A DNA stretch of 64,000 bases from Cyclobacteriaceae bacterium (GTDB lineage Bacteria; Bacteroidota; Bacteroidia; Cytophagales; Cyclobacteriaceae), in NCBI GenBank assembly GCA_020832305.1, contig JAFIEV010000082.1:124001-188000 (forward strand). The letters run 5' to 3'. The position numbers were made by a program, and so were the translations under genes. Under the pieces are notes generated by a model, which worked only from the letters and a program-made list of their open reading frames with translations, was not told the origin of the DNA and searched no databases. This document shows positions 18,410-28,693 of this stretch, one piece after another. The stretch's first letter is position 1. Each line of letters begins with the position of its first letter.

Positions 18410-19957
18410 TTATTGAATATCAAAGCGTATGCCTTGTGCAAGTGGCAGATTTTCACTGTAATTAATAGTATTGGTTTGTCTTCTCATATATGCTTTCCAG
18501 GCATCTGATCCAGATTCTCTCCCTCCACCGGTTTCTTTTTCACCTCCAAATGCACCACCAATTTCAGCGCCTGATGTCCCGATATTAACATTAGCTATGC
18601 CACAGTCAGATCCTTCACGGGATAAAAAACGCTCAGACTCCAGCAAATTGCGCGTAATAATGGCAGAACTAAGCCCTTGAGGTACATCATTTTGGAGAGC
18701 AATTGCTTCGTCTATGTCTTTATAGGTCATTATATATAAAATGGGAGCAAAAGTTTCATGTTTAACTATATCAATATTGCCCGGCACCTTATATATAGCT
18801 GGCTTTACATAACATGATTTATCTTTATCTTCTGCATTACTGCTAAAAGCATAACCTCCGGCTATCAGCTCTTCAACATTTTGATCCTGTTTGAGAATTT
18901 GGAGCGTATCAAAATATTTTGAAACAGCCTCTTCATCGATCATGGGTCCCAAATGCACTTTTTCGTCCATTGGATTACCAATAATCAATTGAGAATAGAT
19001 GGCTTTTAATCTTGTTATTATGTCATGATATATAGAGTGGTGCACAATTAATCTGCGGGTGGTTGTACATCGCTGGCCACAAGTTCCTACTGCTCCAAAT
19101 GCTACAGCCCGAATAGCCAGTTCAAGATCTGCGTCGGGTGTTATGATAATGGCATTATTTCCGCCAAGTTCAAGCAGTGATTTTCCAAGACGTGCACCTA
19201 CAATGCTTGCAACTGATTTTCCCATGGGCACAGAACCCGTAGCGCTCACTAAGGGAATTCTCACATCTTCTGCAATCCATTTGCCGACTTCAGCTCCTCC
19301 GTTTATCAGGTTGCTGATACCTTCAGGCAAATCATTTTCCACTAAAACCTCACTTACTATTCTCTGCGTTAAAATGGCGCAGAACGGAACCTTTTCAGAA
19401 GGCTTCCAAACACACACATTTCCACATACCCAGGCAATCATGGCGTTCCATGCCCAAACTGCCACCGGAAAGTTAAAGGCTGTTATAATGCCTACTACGC
19501 CCAAAGGATGGTACTGCTCATACATTCTATGCCCCGGTCGCTCACTGTGCATTGTAAATCCGTGTAACTGTCTTGAAAGTCCTGTGGAAAAATCACAAAT
19601 GTCGATCAATTCCTGTACTTCACCCAGGGCTTCCTGATAACTTTTACCCATTTCCAGGCATATGGCAGTGGCAAGCTCGTCTTTATAATTCCGAAACCGC
19701 AATCCCATCTGGCGGATGATTTCACCCCTGTAGGGTGCTGGCTTATTGCGCCAAAAAATAAAAGCTTCCCTGGCGGTTTCCAGGGTGGAGTTGTATTCAC
19801 ATGACGGGGTTTGAAATATCGATCCCAGATGCTTACCGTCAACAGGACTATAAGAATTAATCAGGGTGCCCGAAGGATCGGAAAGCCATTGCTGACCTGT
19901 ACATGTACCTGGATGAGGAGAAACTATTTGGAATTTTTCGAAAATCTTTTCCAGCAT
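18410..19957 (-). CDS. ALDH7-type aldehyde dehydrogenase
   Basis: An NAD-dependent aldehyde dehydrogenase of the ALDH7/antiquitin group, which oxidises alpha-aminoadipate semialdehyde in lysine breakdown. Group-specific sequence LLELGGNNAIII and GTCGQRCTTTRRL (catalytic Cys) are clear; the NAD-binding and Glu regions are intact. The frame extends to a TTG at 19984, but ATG 19957 is better: the TTG sits four bases from the T-run of the rpmA terminator. No other lysine-catabolic gene is adjacent, so the physiological aldehyde is uncertain. 515 residues, normal length. Confidence 0.85.
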   Translation of the reverse strand: MLEKIFEKFQIVSPHPGTCTGQQWLSDPSGTLINSYSPVDGKHLGSIFQTPSCEYNSTLETAREAFIFWRNKPAPYRGEIIRQMGLRFRNYKDELATAICLEMGKSYQEALGEVQELIDICDFSTGLSRQLHGFTMHSERPGHRMYEQYHPLGVVGIITAFNFPVAVWAWNAMIAWVCGNVCVWKPSEKVPFCAILTQRIVSEVLVENDLPEGISNLINGGAEVGKWIAEDVRIPLVSATGSVPMGKSVASIVGARLGKSLLELGGNNAIIITPDADLELAIRAVAFGAVGTCGQRCTTTRRLIVHHSIYHDIITRLKAIYSQLIIGNPMDEKVHLGPMIDEEAVSKYFDTLQILKQDQNVEELIAGGYAFSSNAEDKDKSCYVKPAIYKVPGNIDIVKHETFAPILYIMTYKDIDEAIALQNDVPQGLSSAIITRNLLESERFLSREGSDCGIANVNIGTSGAEIGGAFGGEKETGGGRESGSDAWKAYMRRQTNTINYSENLPLAQGIRFDIQ

Positions 19958-19987
19958 TACGAAGTCTGTTAATCTGCTTACCAAAAT

Positions 19988-20022
19988 AAAAAAAAGCGCT
20001 GTCCTTACAAAAAGAACAGCGC
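19988..20022 (-). terminator. Terminator of the rplU-rpmA operon
   Basis: On the minus strand an 11-base stem (GCGCTGTTCTT with AAGGACAGCGC, one G-T pair) and a 5-base loop are followed by eight T. It begins 27 bases after the rpmA stop and lies directly before the ALDH gene, so the latter needs its own promoter. Confidence 0.92.
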
Positions 20023-20049
20023 CTTATATTGCTGTGAATTATATCTATA

Positions 20050-20319
20050 CTAGGCCGTAGCTTCTACACCGGGTATCACCGATACAAAAGAACGGTTATT
20101 CCGACCCTTTTTGAACTCTACCTGTCCATCAATCAGGGCGAATAAGGTATGATCTTTTCCAATACCTACATTTTTACCAGGATGGTGAACTGTACCTCTC
20201 TGTCTTACCAATATATTTCCGGCAATGGCAGCCTGGCCACCAAAGATCTTTACTCCAAGTCGCTTACTAGCTGACTCACGTCCGTTTCTTGAGCTACCTG
20301 CTCCTTTCTTATGTGCCAT
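20050..20319 (-). CDS. rpmA: 50S ribosomal protein L27
   Basis: An 89-residue ribosomal protein at the peptidyl-transferase centre. The sequence begins [10 protein letters not shown], as expected for a version without the N-terminal extension that some Firmicutes cleave. The family core KIFGGQ and the GTVHHPG...GKDHTLFAL segment are intact. It follows rplU by six bases in the standard rplU-rpmA operon. Confidence 0.98.
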   Translation of the reverse strand: MAHKKGAGSSRNGRESASKRLGVKIFGGQAAIAGNILVRQRGTVHHPGKNVGIGKDHTLFALIDGQVEFKKGRNNRSFVSVIPGVEATA

Positions 20320-20325
20320 TTTTTA

Positions 20326-20637
20326 TTAATTGTTTATTCCTTCAATAAGTATTTTGGTATATCCCTGGCGATGGCCATTCTTAACCTTAAAACCTTTACG
20401 ACGTTTCTTCTTGAATACGATGATTTTATCACCCCTTACGTGTTCAACGATTTTTCCGGTAACCCTGGCACCCGCTACTGTAGGTGTTCCCACAGCTACT
20501 TCTCCCTCATTGTCAATGAGTAATACCTGGTCAAATTCTACAGGGCTTTCATTTTCTCCCTCAATACTGGGAGTATAGTAATATTTGTTGGGCTCAACCT
20601 TGAGCTGTTTACCCGCGATATCGACAATAGCGTACAT
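20326..20637 (-). CDS. rplU: 50S ribosomal protein L21
   Basis: A 103-residue 23S rRNA-binding protein of normal length, starting MYAIVDIAGKQLKVEPN and carrying the C-terminal KKRRKGFKVKNGHRQGYT signature. First gene of the rplU-rpmA operon, transcribed from the strong promoter at 20684-20714. Confidence 0.98.
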   Translation of the reverse strand: MYAIVDIAGKQLKVEPNKYYYTPSIEGENESPVEFDQVLLIDNEGEVAVGTPTVAGARVTGKIVEHVRGDKIIVFKKKRRKGFKVKNGHRQGYTKILIEGINN

Positions 20638-20683
20638 CTTCTTTCGATTAGATTTTATTTATTCCATTTAGGAAAATGGACTG

Positions 20684-20714
20684 CAAAAGTAGTAAACTAA
20701 AATTTACAAACAAA
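20684..20714 (-). promoter_or_regulatory. Promoter of rplU-rpmA
   Basis: TTTG, 19 bases, TACTTTTG on the minus strand is an exact match to the Bacteroidota sigma-A consensus (TTTG-N19-TAnnTTTG). The leader would be about 40 bases. The -7 box is followed by CAGTCC, shared with the tRNA-Gly promoter. Confidence 0.85.
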
Positions 20715-20790
20715 TAAAATCACAAAATAAGTACGGTAAATCTCTGATAAAAATTACTCCAAAGAATTATAAGCGCTCAATTGAAAAAGT

Positions 20791-20819
20791 CTATTCACAA
20801 TGTCTTAAATTGTGGATAA
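20791..20819. promoter_or_regulatory. Pair of opposed DnaA-box-like sites upstream of nrdB
   Basis: TGTGGATAA at 20811-20819 is the exact complement of the DnaA box TTATCCACA; CTATTCACA at 20791-20799 matches TTATNCACA at eight of nine positions on the other strand. They face each other 11 bases apart, about 170-200 bases before nrdB and in the rplU-nrdB divergent region (20638-20989). DnaA controls nrdAB in Escherichia coli, so a similar link is plausible but unproven. The rest of this 352-base region shows no gene. Confidence 0.5.
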
Positions 20820-20989
20820 CTTTTACGGTGATCTGAAAACCAAAATATATTCAAAACGTTAGCCTTACATCTGTCATTTTAAATGACATCCCGGCATCTT
20901 TTAATAAGTTGGTTTGAAAACTTCCATCCTAATGATCTGGATGCAATCTTTTGAAAAATTTAAATTGTTTAACCTATTAATATCCTTTC

Positions 20990-21985
20990 ATGAAACCTGA
21001 TGCATTAACCCAGACTGAACCTATTCTAAAAGAAAACAAAAATCGTTTTGTATTATTTCCCATTGAGCACAATGATATCTGGAAATTTTATAAGCAAGCC
21101 GAAGCAAGTTTTTGGACAGCAGAAGAAATTGATTTAAGTCAAGACCTCAAGGATTGGGAAAACCTCAACGATGGAGAACGCCATTTTATATCCCATGTTC
21201 TGGCATTCTTTGCTGCAAGTGACGGAATTGTTAATGAAAATCTCGCCGAAAATTTTGTGGCTGAAGTTCAATACACTGAGGCCAAGTTCTTCTACGGTTT
21301 TCAAATTGCTATCGAAAATATACATTCTGAAACATACTCTTTACTGATTGATACCTACATTAAAGATCCAATAGAGAAAGATCGCCTTTTTCATGCCATT
21401 GAAACCATGGATTGTGTAAAGAAAAAAGCCGATTGGGCCTTGCGCTGGATAGATGAGGGCAATTTTCAGGAAAGACTCGTAGCTTTTGCAGCCGTAGAAG
21501 GAATCTTTTTTTCCGGTAGTTTCTGCTCAATTTTCTGGCTTAAAAAACGCGGTCTTATGCCGGGTCTGAGTTTTTCCAATGAATTAATTTCCAGAGATGA
21601 AGGTTTGCATTGTGATTTTGCCTGTTTGTTGTACAACAACCATGTAGTAAACAAATTACCCGAAGAAACCATAGTATCCATAATAAGAGATGCAGTGGAA
21701 ATCGAAAAAGAGTTCGTAACAGATGCCTTACCTGTAAAACTCATAGGAATGAACGCAATTTTGATGTGCCAGTATATCGAATTTGTAGCTGACCGGCTAC
21801 TGGTCGAGCTGGGTTGTAAAAGAATCTACAACGTGAGTAATCCTTTTGACTTTATGGAAATGATATCGCTGCAGGGAAAAACCAATTTCTTTGAAAAACG
21901 AGTAGCCGAATACCAAAAAGCCGGCGTAATGAAAGATAGTGGAGAGCAGCAAAAATCAAGATTTAGTTTGGATGAAGATTTTTAA
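20990..21985 (+). CDS. nrdB: Class I ribonucleotide reductase beta subunit
   Basis: A 331-residue radical-generating subunit. The likely metal ligands are all present: D78, E109, H112, E170, E204 and H207, with Y116 (IHSETY) placed to carry the tyrosyl radical. The C-terminus ends in an acidic SRFSLDEDF tail that would dock into NrdA. It precedes nrdA by 62 bases, the order nrdB-nrdA being reversed from that in Escherichia coli. The upstream region carries two DnaA-box-like sites; a clear NrdR-box pair was not found. Confidence 0.95.
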   Translation: MKPDALTQTEPILKENKNRFVLFPIEHNDIWKFYKQAEASFWTAEEIDLSQDLKDWENLNDGERHFISHVLAFFAASDGIVNENLAENFVAEVQYTEAKFFYGFQIAIENIHSETYSLLIDTYIKDPIEKDRLFHAIETMDCVKKKADWALRWIDEGNFQERLVAFAAVEGIFFSGSFCSIFWLKKRGLMPGLSFSNELISRDEGLHCDFACLLYNNHVVNKLPEETIVSIIRDAVEIEKEFVTDALPVKLIGMNAILMCQYIEFVADRLLVELGCKRIYNVSNPFDFMEMISLQGKTNFFEKRVAEYQKAGVMKDSGEQQKSRFSLDEDF

Positions 21986-22047
21986 ATCCCTATATTGTTA
22001 GCCTTCTCAATTATCAGAATTTCAAGTATTTACCGAATAAAAAAATT

Positions 22048-24417
22048 ATGTACGTAATTAAAAGAGACGGACGCAGAGAGTCTGTTAAATTTGATAAAAT
22101 CACTTCAAGGATTGAAAAACTTTGTGCAGGGCTTGACATGAACTACGTTCAGCCTGTCGAAGTAGCCAAAAAAGTTATCAGTGGATTATATGATGGTGTA
22201 AGCACACAGCAGCTTGATGACCTGGCAGCAGAAACCTGTGCAAGTTTAACTTCAGTGCATCCTGATTATGCACTTCTGGCAGCCCGTATCGCCATTTCAA
22301 ATTTGCATAAAACTACTTCACAATCTTTTTCAAACACCATGAAAAGATTGTTTACCTACATAAGTCCTAAAACAGGAGAAAATGCGCCTCTGTTATCTAA
22401 AGAAGTGTATGGCATTATAAAACAAAATGCTTCGACCCTCGATGCAGCCATTGATTATCAACGCGATTTTCAATATGATTATTTCGGTTTTAAAACCCTC
22501 GAAAGGTCATATCTTTTGCGTTTAGATGGCAAAGTGGCAGAAAGACCTCAGCATTTACTTATGCGGGTAGCGGTAGGTATTCATATGAATGACATCGAAG
22601 CAGCCATTGAAACGTATCATTTGCTTTCTGAAAAGTGGTTTACCCATGCCACTCCAACCTTGTTTAATGCAGGTACACCAAGACCTCAACTTTCATCCTG
22701 CTTTTTGCTTACGATGAAAGAAGACAGTATAGAAGGAATTTATGATACCCTGAAAATGTGTGCCAAAATTTCTCAATCGGCAGGTGGTATTGGTTTGAGC
22801 ATACATGATATACGTGCCAAAGGATCCTACATCAGAGGAACCAATGGATACTCAAATGGCATCGTGCCTATGCTGAGAAACTTTGATATGACTGCCAGGT
22901 ATGTAGATCAGGGAGGTGGAAAACGCAAAGGTAGTATAGCCATATACCTCGAACCCTGGCACGCTGATATTTTTGAGTTTCTGGAACTTAAAAAAAATCA
23001 CGGCAAGGAAGAGCTCAGGGCGCGGGATCTGTTTTATGCCTTGTGGATACCCGACCTTTTTATGAAACGTGTTGAAAATAACGACGAATGGTCTTTGTTT
23101 TGTCCCAATGAAGCGCCGGGACTCGCAGACTGCTATGGAGAGGATTTTGAACGCCTTTATGAAAAGTATGAAAGGGAAGGAAGAGCACGGAAAACGGTTA
23201 AAGCACAGGATTTATGGTTTGAAGTACTGGAAGCTCAAATAGAAACCGGAGTGCCATATATGCTCTTCAAGGATGCAGCCAATAAAAAATCTAATCAAAA
23301 AAATCTTGGCACCATTAAATCGAGTAATCTCTGTACAGAAATTATAGAATATACTGCCCCTGATGAAGTTGCCGTTTGCAATCTGGCATCCATTGCCTTA
23401 CCGCGCTTTGTAAACGAAAAAGGTATATTTGATCATAACAGACTTTTTGAGATATCTAAAATTGTAACAAGAAATCTCAATAAGGTGATTGACATCAACT
23501 ACTATCCGGTAGAAGAGGCGCGTAATTCAAACATGCGCCACAGACCCATAGGGATTGGCATACAGGGTCTTGCAGATGTATTTATGATGCTGAAAATGCC
23601 ATTTGACGCTCCGGAGGCCAGGGGTCTTAACCGTGATATATTCGAAACCATTTATTTTGGGGCTCTTACAGCCTCATGTGAACTTGCGATGAAAGACGGC
23701 GCCTATCAAACATTTGCGGGTTCTCCGGCTTCTAAAGGTATTCTGCAATACGATATGTGGGGCGTTGAACCTTCTCCCCGTTGGGACTGGATTTCCCTTA
23801 AGCAGCAAATTAAAAAACATGGATTGAGAAATTCCCTGCTTCTGGCCCCAATGCCAACGGCCTCTACCTCACAGATATTGGGCAATAATGAGTGTTTTGA
23901 ACCCTATACTTCAAATATATACACCCGCAGGGTACTTTCAGGTGAATTTATCGTTGTTAATAAACACCTTCTGAAGGATCTGATAAGCCTGGGACTTTGG
24001 AACGAGGATATGAAAAACAGGTTGATTACTGCCAATGGATCCATTCAGAACATGCCTGAAATACCCCAAAATATAAAAGATATTTACCGTACGGTCTGGG
24101 AGATTTCTCAACGATCGATCATTGACATGTCAGCCGATCGGGGTGCTTTTATCGACCAGAGCCAGAGTTTAAATATTCATATACAAGATGCCAATTTTGG
24201 TAAACTTACTTCCATGCATTTTTATGCCTGGAAAAAGGGATTGAAAACCGGTATGTATTATCTGAGGACAAAGGCCGCCGCCGACGCCATTAAGTTTACC
24301 GTGAAAAAAGAGGAGAGGCAAGACAAGCTGCAAGAAGGTATCAATAAAGAGCAGCAACAGGCGCAGGTATCTTGCTCCCTAGACAATCCGGATGATTGTT
24401 TAGCTTGTGGGAGCTGA
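22048..24417 (+). CDS. nrdA: Class I ribonucleotide reductase alpha subunit
   Basis: A 789-residue catalytic subunit that reduces ribonucleoside diphosphates. An ATP-cone domain at residues 1-90 predicts dATP feedback control. The active-site cysteines are C218 (SSCFLL), C429 in NLCTE (N427, E431) and C444 (VCNLAS). The radical-transfer tyrosine pair appears in MYYLRT, and the C-terminal shuttle pair is CLAC (C784, C787). A strong hairpin at 24450 ends the operon. All key residues are intact. Confidence 0.96.
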   Translation: MYVIKRDGRRESVKFDKITSRIEKLCAGLDMNYVQPVEVAKKVISGLYDGVSTQQLDDLAAETCASLTSVHPDYALLAARIAISNLHKTTSQSFSNTMKRLFTYISPKTGENAPLLSKEVYGIIKQNASTLDAAIDYQRDFQYDYFGFKTLERSYLLRLDGKVAERPQHLLMRVAVGIHMNDIEAAIETYHLLSEKWFTHATPTLFNAGTPRPQLSSCFLLTMKEDSIEGIYDTLKMCAKISQSAGGIGLSIHDIRAKGSYIRGTNGYSNGIVPMLRNFDMTARYVDQGGGKRKGSIAIYLEPWHADIFEFLELKKNHGKEELRARDLFYALWIPDLFMKRVENNDEWSLFCPNEAPGLADCYGEDFERLYEKYEREGRARKTVKAQDLWFEVLEAQIETGVPYMLFKDAANKKSNQKNLGTIKSSNLCTEIIEYTAPDEVAVCNLASIALPRFVNEKGIFDHNRLFEISKIVTRNLNKVIDINYYPVEEARNSNMRHRPIGIGIQGLADVFMMLKMPFDAPEARGLNRDIFETIYFGALTASCELAMKDGAYQTFAGSPASKGILQYDMWGVEPSPRWDWISLKQQIKKHGLRNSLLLAPMPTASTSQILGNNECFEPYTSNIYTRRVLSGEFIVVNKHLLKDLISLGLWNEDMKNRLITANGSIQNMPEIPQNIKDIYRTVWEISQRSIIDMSADRGAFIDQSQSLNIHIQDANFGKLTSMHFYAWKKGLKTGMYYLRTKAAADAIKFTVKKEERQDKLQEGINKEQQQAQVSCSLDNPDDCLACGS

Positions 24418-24449
24418 TAGAAAATTCTAATATTAAATTATTAAAAAAA

Positions 24450-24486
24450 GGAGGTTCGGGAATTAAAATACCGAACCTCTTCTTAT
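24450..24486. terminator. Bidirectional terminator between nrdA and psd
   Basis: GAGGTTCGG (24451-24459) and its perfect complement (24471-24479) form a stem with A-rich sequence on the left and T-rich sequence on the right, so it can serve both convergent genes. Confidence 0.85.
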
Positions 24487-24533
24487 CTTATGAGCGCTTC
24501 AGGATATTATCTATCCTGCTACAAAATCCTTTT

Positions 24534-25193
24534 CTATTTCAATTCAGCCAATACAGTTTTACCCCCTTTTACTTTCATGCCGGGCTGCACCTTAATCTCT
24601 GCATCCAGAGGTAGAAATACATCAACGCGAGAACCAAATTTTATAAAGCCAAATTCCTTTCCCTGTTCTGTTAAATCACCTTCTTTGATATACCACTTTA
24701 TTCTTCTGGCCACCGTACCGGCGATTTGACGGATTAAAATTTTAACCCCGGAACTATGGGCATATACAACCGTGGTGCGTTCATTCTCAATGCTCGATTT
24801 AGGTAAGAACGCTGGCAAAAATTTACCGGGATGGTATTTGAAAAAGGCTACAACACCATCAACAGGATTTCTATTGACATGAACATTGATAGGGGACATA
24901 AATACTGAAACCTGTATACGTTGGTCTTCCAGGTATTCATGTTCAATGGTTTTCTCCACTACAACGACTTTACCATCTGCAGGAGAAAGTACATGGTTGG
25001 GGTTTTTTGCGACCTGAATAGCAGGATTTCTAAAAAACTGTAATATAAACACAAAAAGAACAAGGCTAATGATCAGAACCACTTGTGACACAAGATGGTG
25101 AACTGGCCAGATGTGTAGTGCATAGTTTACGGCAGCCAATACAAGGCTGAGCACCAAAATTGTTTTAAAACCTTCCCGGTGAATTGTCATCAT
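24534..25193 (-). CDS. psd: Phosphatidylserine decarboxylase, short type
   Basis: A 219-residue pyruvoyl enzyme making phosphatidylethanolamine from phosphatidylserine at the membrane. Two membrane segments lie near residues 10-55. PADGKVV near 71 and SPINVHVNR near 100 are family motifs, and self-cleavage is expected between G187 and S188 in FGSRVDV, giving the beta and pyruvoyl alpha chains. It follows glutamate dehydrogenase by 18 bases on the same strand and is probably co-transcribed, though the functions are unrelated. The short length is normal for this type. Confidence 0.93.
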   Translation of the reverse strand: MMTIHREGFKTILVLSLVLAAVNYALHIWPVHHLVSQVVLIISLVLFVFILQFFRNPAIQVAKNPNHVLSPADGKVVVVEKTIEHEYLEDQRIQVSVFMSPINVHVNRNPVDGVVAFFKYHPGKFLPAFLPKSSIENERTTVVYAHSSGVKILIRQIAGTVARRIKWYIKEGDLTEQGKEFGFIKFGSRVDVFLPLDAEIKVQPGMKVKGGKTVLAELK

Positions 25194-25211
25194 GTTTAAA
25201 GATTAGGGTCT

Positions 25212-26486
25212 TCAAAAGCCACCACGGTATTCGTAGGCGCTTGCAACTTTTTCGATGGCCACAATATAAGCTGCAATTCGCATAGATACATTATATTTCA
25301 GTGATGTCTTGTAAACATTATTAAAAGAACTCATCATTACGCGGTCCATTCTGCGATTTACCCGTTCGCGTGTCCATTTGTAACCAAGGCGGTTCTGTAC
25401 CCATTCAAAATACGAAACCGTTACACCCCCTGCATTGGCAAGTATATCCGGAACCACCATAATACCTTTTTCAGTAATAATATCATCGGCTTTGGCCGAA
25501 GTTGGCCCGTTTGCACCTTCTACGATCAGACGTGCTTTTATTTTATCTGCATTATACATGGTAATAACATCCTCGAGGGCCGCTGGTATCAGCACATCTA
25601 CGGGCAGTGTAAGTAAATCATCTGAATCAATTTGTTCAGCACCCTTGAACCCATGTAAAATCCCTTTATTGTCGTTGCGATATTCTATAGCCTGGTTTAT
25701 ATCAATACCAGCTTCGTTGTAATATGCTCCGCTAATATCGCTGATGGCTAAAATTTTAGATCCCCTTTCATGCATAAGCAAAGCTGCAAAAGATCCAACA
25801 TTACCAAATCCTTGTACAGCTACTGTAGCCTTATATGGATTAATTTTTAGTTTTTCCATAGCTGAAAGGGCTGATACCATAACCCCTCTTCCGGTTGCTT
25901 CAATCCGTCCAAGTGAACCCCCCAATACAAGCGGTTTACCGGTGACCACGGCATTTACCGTCATTCCCCTGCTTCTGGAGTATTGGTCCATTAACCATGC
26001 CATTTCCCTTTGACCACTGCCCATATCAGGAGCGGGTATGTCGGTATCGGGCCCGAACACCTCATTCATGGCCTGGGTGTAGCTTCTGGTAAGTCGTTCT
26101 ATTTCTCCACTTGACATTTCTCTCGGATTACAGCGAATACCACCTTTAGCCCCGCCAAAAGGAATATCAACTACCGCGCATTTCCAGGTCATCCAGGCAG
26201 CCAGGGCTTTCACCTCATCCAGGTTAACTCCCATATCATACCGAATACCTCCTTTGCCGGGGCCCAGTATGTTGTTGTGAATAACTCTGTATCCTTCAAA
26301 AACCCGTATGGTTCCATCATCCATTGTTACTGGCAAGCTGACAATTACTTGTTTGTCTGGCGACTTTAATACATTGAAAATCTCTTCTCTCAAATTGAGA
26401 TGCTGGGATGCAATCCTGAATCTCGACATCATAGATTCAAAGGGATTCTCCTTGTCTTTAATTGGAGCAGGCTCTATATATGCCAT
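25212..26486 (-). CDS. Glu/Leu/Phe/Val dehydrogenase (glutamate dehydrogenase)
   Basis: An NAD(P)-dependent amino-acid dehydrogenase, most like hexameric glutamate dehydrogenase: GPGKGGIRYD, the catalytic-Lys region VPFGGAKGGIRCNP, and the Rossmann motif GFGNVGSFAA are clear. The frame is open to 26570, but a perfect -7 box (TATTTTTG) lies inside that extension and the protein from MAYIEPAP has the usual 424-residue length, so ATG 26486 is chosen. Coenzyme choice cannot be read with certainty. Psd follows 18 bases downstream. Confidence 0.9.
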   Translation of the reverse strand: MAYIEPAPIKDKENPFESMMSRFRIASQHLNLREEIFNVLKSPDKQVIVSLPVTMDDGTIRVFEGYRVIHNNILGPGKGGIRYDMGVNLDEVKALAAWMTWKCAVVDIPFGGAKGGIRCNPREMSSGEIERLTRSYTQAMNEVFGPDTDIPAPDMGSGQREMAWLMDQYSRSRGMTVNAVVTGKPLVLGGSLGRIEATGRGVMVSALSAMEKLKINPYKATVAVQGFGNVGSFAALLMHERGSKILAISDISGAYYNEAGIDINQAIEYRNDNKGILHGFKGAEQIDSDDLLTLPVDVLIPAALEDVITMYNADKIKARLIVEGANGPTSAKADDIITEKGIMVVPDILANAGGVTVSYFEWVQNRLGYKWTRERVNRRMDRVMMSSFNNVYKTSLKYNVSMRIAAYIVAIEKVASAYEYRGGF

Positions 26487-26547
26487 ATTATTTATGATTT
26501 TAAGGCTACAGCTACTTCTGGCATTTACCATACGTAACATTCCACTG

Positions 26548-26555
26548 CAAAAATA
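26548..26555 (-). promoter_or_regulatory. -7 promoter box of the glutamate dehydrogenase gene
   Basis: TATTTTTG on the minus strand matches TAnnTTTG, followed by CAGT as in the rplU and tRNA promoters. A good -33 box is not evident. It supports the start at 26486. Confidence 0.5.
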
Positions 26556-26679
26556 ACAGGGCATTTCCATTTAAAGATGGATAGTGATGAGTATTTTAAA
26601 ATTTTTCTTCCAAAACCCTCCCTTCAGACAGGTAAATTGTATTTATTACCCAAAAAACTATTTCAGAATTGAGAATTTT

Positions 26680-26728
26680 TTATAAAAATTACCCTTCAAC
26701 CTATTAAAATTTTGCCAGGCTGAAGGGT
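26680..26728 (-). terminator. Terminator of the Ig-like protein gene
   Basis: ACCCTTCA (26691-26698) pairs with TGAAGGGT (26721-26728), extended inward by three more pairs after a mismatch. On the minus strand the stem is followed by AATTTTTAT. It begins 21 bases after the stop at 26750. Confidence 0.75.
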
Positions 26729-26749
26729 ATTATCTAAAAATTGAAAATT

Positions 26750-28693
26750 TTAATCAGTTTTAAAAGAACTGTCTGGATAAAAGTCTTTAAAAACACTCTG
26801 AATATTTCTATCAGTGGCAGTTTTGGGGTTGACCCACGTTGCATCAAGTTCCAGTCTATGTGCATCCTGAATTACCATTTGCATATTCAGGTTGTTCAGA
26901 TCATTTGCAAATGATCCTTTTCTTCTTTCCTCGCGTTGGGCATATTTTGTTGCAAATACATTGCCATAAACGACAATATCATTTCTTTTGGTCGCGATGG
27001 AATTCCATTGCTGCATAAGTTCGGTAGCTGATCTTCCTACAACATTACTGGCCTCAAGAGTCCCGAGCGTAGCTGTTGCCGTACCACCCACCCCGGCAGT
27101 AATCTTTTGTGGCTCTCCTTCCATAAAAACAGGAGACAGGCCGGTTATAGCCCCTAAAGATGCATTGGTAATGGCTCGGTTCTTTCTGCCATTTCTTGCC
27201 TTTCTATATTCTCTCCTTACTTCTCTTTCCTTATTGTTGAGCTGCTCAATTAAATCCCAACCCACTGACAGAATAGTTCTGTATTGCATATAAGCAAGGC
27301 GATCTAATTCTTCAATGTTTTCAGCATCTGTTACTGCAACATACAAAGTACGGGAAGCGCGGTGATTACCCTGATCAACAGCAAAAAAAGTAATTGTAAA
27401 GGATTTGGTAGCACCTCTTTCCATTACAAACTCAAATCCGGGAAACCAACTGAATGTATAATGCGTTTGACTGACTTTATTCAGGGCACTATGCTGAATT
27501 TCTTTATTATCTGAAATAAAATCAAACATGGCAATATCATCGTCGCCGTTAGGGTCGGTAAGATAAAAAGCCAGGTTTAACAATTCATTTTCCTTTATTC
27601 TTATGGTGTCTCTGTTAGGTACCATTGTAATTTGTGGTGGCAGATCTTCCTCCGAAGCTTGTACCCGCAGTTTTCCTTTACTACTTAATCCATGCACATC
27701 TTCAACGTGAAACTCAATCTCAATTGGTTCTCTTCTAAGGTTGCTGTATTGTCTGGATGATGGCTTCCACCGCACTTCACCTGAAGGAGAAACCCTCATT
27801 CCCTGCGGTAAGGTTGACAGTACAGGATTGAATACTATTGGATCACCATCAGGATCATAAATGAGACGATCAATTTTCAACTGGTATACATTCTCCACTT
27901 CATACCTTAAAAAGAAGTTGGGAAGCTCATTAATAACCGGAGGACGATTAGTGTTATAAATGGTAAGCGGTATTTCCTTCCGGGTCTTTCGACCTTCAGT
28001 ATCCTCCACTTTAAAAATTACACGTGCAGTTCTGCTTTCTTCCTGGGATTTTACAAAATCAAAGCCAGGTTCCCAGTAAAAGTATCCATTGGTCTCAAGG
28101 CTGAACGGTATCCTGTCTGGATTTTCAGAACTGAAAACATAAGAGCCCGAGCCACCCTTTGCATCAAGCTTAAAAGAGAAAGCATCACCCTCAGAAATGC
28201 TGTTCCAATTATTAAATGCCGGCAATACCAGACTGACCGAATCGAATATTGATCTGGTGGCAGGCGCTGCTGTCACTGCACCTTGAACTTCAGTAGTTGC
28301 CGTAGGATCCTCCGGTTCTACATTGGCCAGTACCAGTATTGAACCGATTATCACCTTTGAACTATTTTTATGACGTGCTTCAAAAAGTATGGAAATAGGT
28401 CTGGATCTGAGGCTTTCAAACTCGCGGTCTGTGGGCCACCATGCAAGGGCGCCATTTTCCGGAAATTCTATTCCAGCCGGCAATAATGAACCCTGATGAA
28501 AAGTAAATTCACCTTTTCTATTTACGAATATACCCCGTCCTGAAATATCATACACATTGATATCACCGGCTTGTACCACCCAGGGAGTGAGGTTAAGTGT
28601 GTCCGCATGAATACGGGCAGATGCTTCCGTTAATGCAAATAGCATCATGGCCAGTGAAAAGGTTATTAAAAATTTTTTTTCTTTGTATATCAT
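26750..28693 (-). CDS. Exported protein with tandem Ig/cadherin-like domains
   Basis: A 647-residue exported protein of unknown role. ATG 28693 gives a clean signal peptide; the frame continues to 28738 without need. Three beta-sandwich units are suggested by repeated motifs: NYIN-like strands ending in FEVED/DTEGRK (near 240), YDPDGDPIVF and GEVRWKPS (near 300-325), and YLTDPNGDDDIAMF (near 385). The Dx-DGD/DPNGDD sequences are typical calcium-binding turns of cadherin-like or He_PIG folds. The last 180 residues are helical, charged and not Ig-like. No type IX C-terminal sorting domain is evident. Possibly an adhesion or scaffold protein in the periplasm or on the surface. Confidence 0.65.
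   Translation of the reverse strand: MIYKEKKFLITFSLAMMLFALTEASARIHADTLNLTPWVVQAGDINVYDISGRGIFVNRKGEFTFHQGSLLPAGIEFPENGALAWWPTDREFESLRSRPISILFEARHKNSSKVIIGSILVLANVEPEDPTATTEVQGAVTAAPATRSIFDSVSLVLPAFNNWNSISEGDAFSFKLDAKGGSGSYVFSSENPDRIPFSLETNGYFYWEPGFDFVKSQEESRTARVIFKVEDTEGRKTRKEIPLTIYNTNRPPVINELPNFFLRYEVENVYQLKIDRLIYDPDGDPIVFNPVLSTLPQGMRVSPSGEVRWKPSSRQYSNLRREPIEIEFHVEDVHGLSSKGKLRVQASEEDLPPQITMVPNRDTIRIKENELLNLAFYLTDPNGDDDIAMFDFISDNKEIQHSALNKVSQTHYTFSWFPGFEFVMERGATKSFTITFFAVDQGNHRASRTLYVAVTDAENIEELDRLAYMQYRTILSVGWDLIEQLNNKEREVRREYRKARNGRKNRAITNASLGAITGLSPVFMEGEPQKITAGVGGTATATLGTLEASNVVGRSATELMQQWNSIATKRNDIVVYGNVFATKYAQREERRKGSFANDLNNLNMQMVIQDAHRLELDATWVNPKTATDRNIQSVFKDFYPDSSFKTD

Noticed and set aside
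20638-20989. An NrdR-box pair upstream of nrdB
   Set aside because: No two sites with the ACACwAtATaTwGtGT pattern were found; the visible dyads fit DnaA boxes instead.
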